DNA from: JAGQRJ01 sp041402045
GTDB lineage: Bacteria > Planctomycetota > J058
Length of the DNA: 64,000 nt
Direction of reading: 5' to 3'
Assembly (NCBI GenBank): GCA_041402045.1
Contig: JAWKSZ010000015.1
Coordinates: 62,001-126,000 of the forward strand
Shown: positions 63,605 through 64,000 of the stretch, one piece after another
How the letters are laid out: each line of letters starts with the position of its first letter
Position numbering within the stretch: the stretch's first letter is position 1
Position numbers and translations under genes: made by a program
The notes under the pieces: generated by a model
Databases searched by the model: none
Told to the model about the DNA's origin: nothing
Seen by the model: the letters and a program-made list of their open reading frames with translations, nothing else

Positions 63605-64000
63605 ATGAATCGTCTGCCGTTCCTGCTGGCTCCCCTGCTCCTCGTCGCTGCCCTCTGGAGCGGACGGGGAGGCCCCGCTCCCGCGCCGCACGAGCCGGAC
63701 ACCGCGCCCGTCGTCCCAGTCGCACCCGCTGCGGACGGCTCCACCCCAGCGCTCCCGAGCGCGCCGGTCGCCGCGATCGACTCGCGGGCGTGCCCGGCCT
63801 CGATCGTGATCGCGCTGGAGCCCACCCGGGCCGCGTCGGCGCAGGAGCGCTTCGGCCCCGCGCTCGAGCGCGCCGCGGTGGTCGTCCTCGCGCAGGACGA
63901 CGCGCCCGGGCGGCGCCTGGAGCACGAGGCCTGGCGCGGCGCCGTCGACCTGACCCGCGAGACTCCGGTGTGCCTGCCCGCAGGCGACTATCGCCTGCGC
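63605..64000 (+). CDS. Secreted protein, C-terminus outside window
   Basis: The first 132 residues are present. A signal peptide (MNRLPFLLAPLLLVAALWSG) is followed by a proline-rich linker and a region starting CPASIVIALEPTRAA that ends VCLPAGDYRLR, which resembles the beta strand motif of carboxypeptidase-regulatory-like or DUF4397-type domains. No ribosome site is seen. The 207-bp upstream gap has unusually low GC for the window and a GCCAAC/GTTGGC hairpin at 63517-63539. Confidence 0.7.
   Translation, partial: MNRLPFLLAPLLLVAALWSGRGGPAPAPHEPDTAPVVPVAPAADGSTPALPSAPVAAIDSRACPASIVIALEPTRAASAQERFGPALERAAVVVLAQDDAPGRRLEHEAWRGAVDLTRETPVCLPAGDYRLR

Overview
This is a contiguous piece of a very GC-rich bacterial chromosome, mostly coding on both strands. 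Many genes share 1-4 base stop/start overlaps (GTGA, ATGA). Lipid A/heptose-type genes (GT9 heptosyltransferase, GmhA-like isomerase), many lipoproteins with LxGC lipoboxes and several periplasmic proteins point to a Gram-negative, two-membrane organism. A squalene-cyclase-repeat secreted protein, a GldA/F/G plus DUF4340 transporter, an SLC4-type bicarbonate carrier, Ser/Thr kinase-TPR signalling and four sigma-54 activators in 64 kb would fit a high-GC Planctomycetota lineage. Myxococcota is the main alternative. The phylum is inferred from gene content only; no rRNA or tRNA is visible.

Layout. 1-5.5 kb: a cut-off secreted protein, an acidic lipoprotein, and an operon of a squalene-cyclase-repeat protein with a GAF-GGDEF-GAF sigma-54 activator. 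5.6-8.8 kb: the most unusual locus, an operon of a small unknown protein, a radical SAM/SPASM maturase with all seven SPASM cysteines, and three tandem proteins that each join an N-terminal zinc ribbon to repeated (V/E)YGAP motifs; it reads as an undescribed maturase/multi-core substrate system. 8.9-15.5 kb: another sigma-54 activator, an ACP-PlsC fusion, an archaemetzincin-like lipoprotein with its own sigma-54 promoter, and a kinase-TPR protein. 15.6-20.6 kb: a compact sigma-54 two-component regulon. A kinase/NtrC pair lies between two divergent gene pairs. Each divergent gap carries two back-to-back -24/-12 promoters around a matching 43-bp palindromic enhancer.

20.7-27 kb: ftsL-ftsI away from the usual division cluster, a frameshifted membrane protein, an OafA-type acyltransferase and a 43-bp tandem-repeat array. 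27-31.5 kb: a fourth sigma-54 activator, a hairpin-rich 66-bp repeat array, a VWA protein, a 34-bp-arm inverted repeat and a GT9 transferase. 31.5-38 kb: queE, a bicarbonate carrier, a carboxypeptidase-regulatory-domain protein and a DUF368 (PopT-type) transporter. 38-41.7 kb: FIST protein, V4R hybrid kinase and receivers. 42-49.5 kb: lipoprotein, GldA/F/G transporter, DUF4340 and VOC proteins. 50-53.7 kb: a PaoABC-type molybdenum oxidoreductase. 54-64 kb: dehydrogenase/GmhA pair, secreted glycoside hydrolase, small periplasmic proteins, a DUF4397 lipoprotein and a cut-off secreted protein.

Two themes run across the window. First, many genes without a Shine-Dalgarno site have a TAnnnT-like -10 hexamer exactly six bases before the start codon, which suggests leaderless transcription; sigma-54 and classical sigma-70 promoters serve other genes. 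Second, hairpin repeats with GAA triloops occur in arrays at 28.6 and 61.7 kb and as a single element at 54.7 kb. Single-base frameshifts near 24.4, 41.7, 41.9 and 42.07 kb all look like the loss of one C or G and may be assembly errors.
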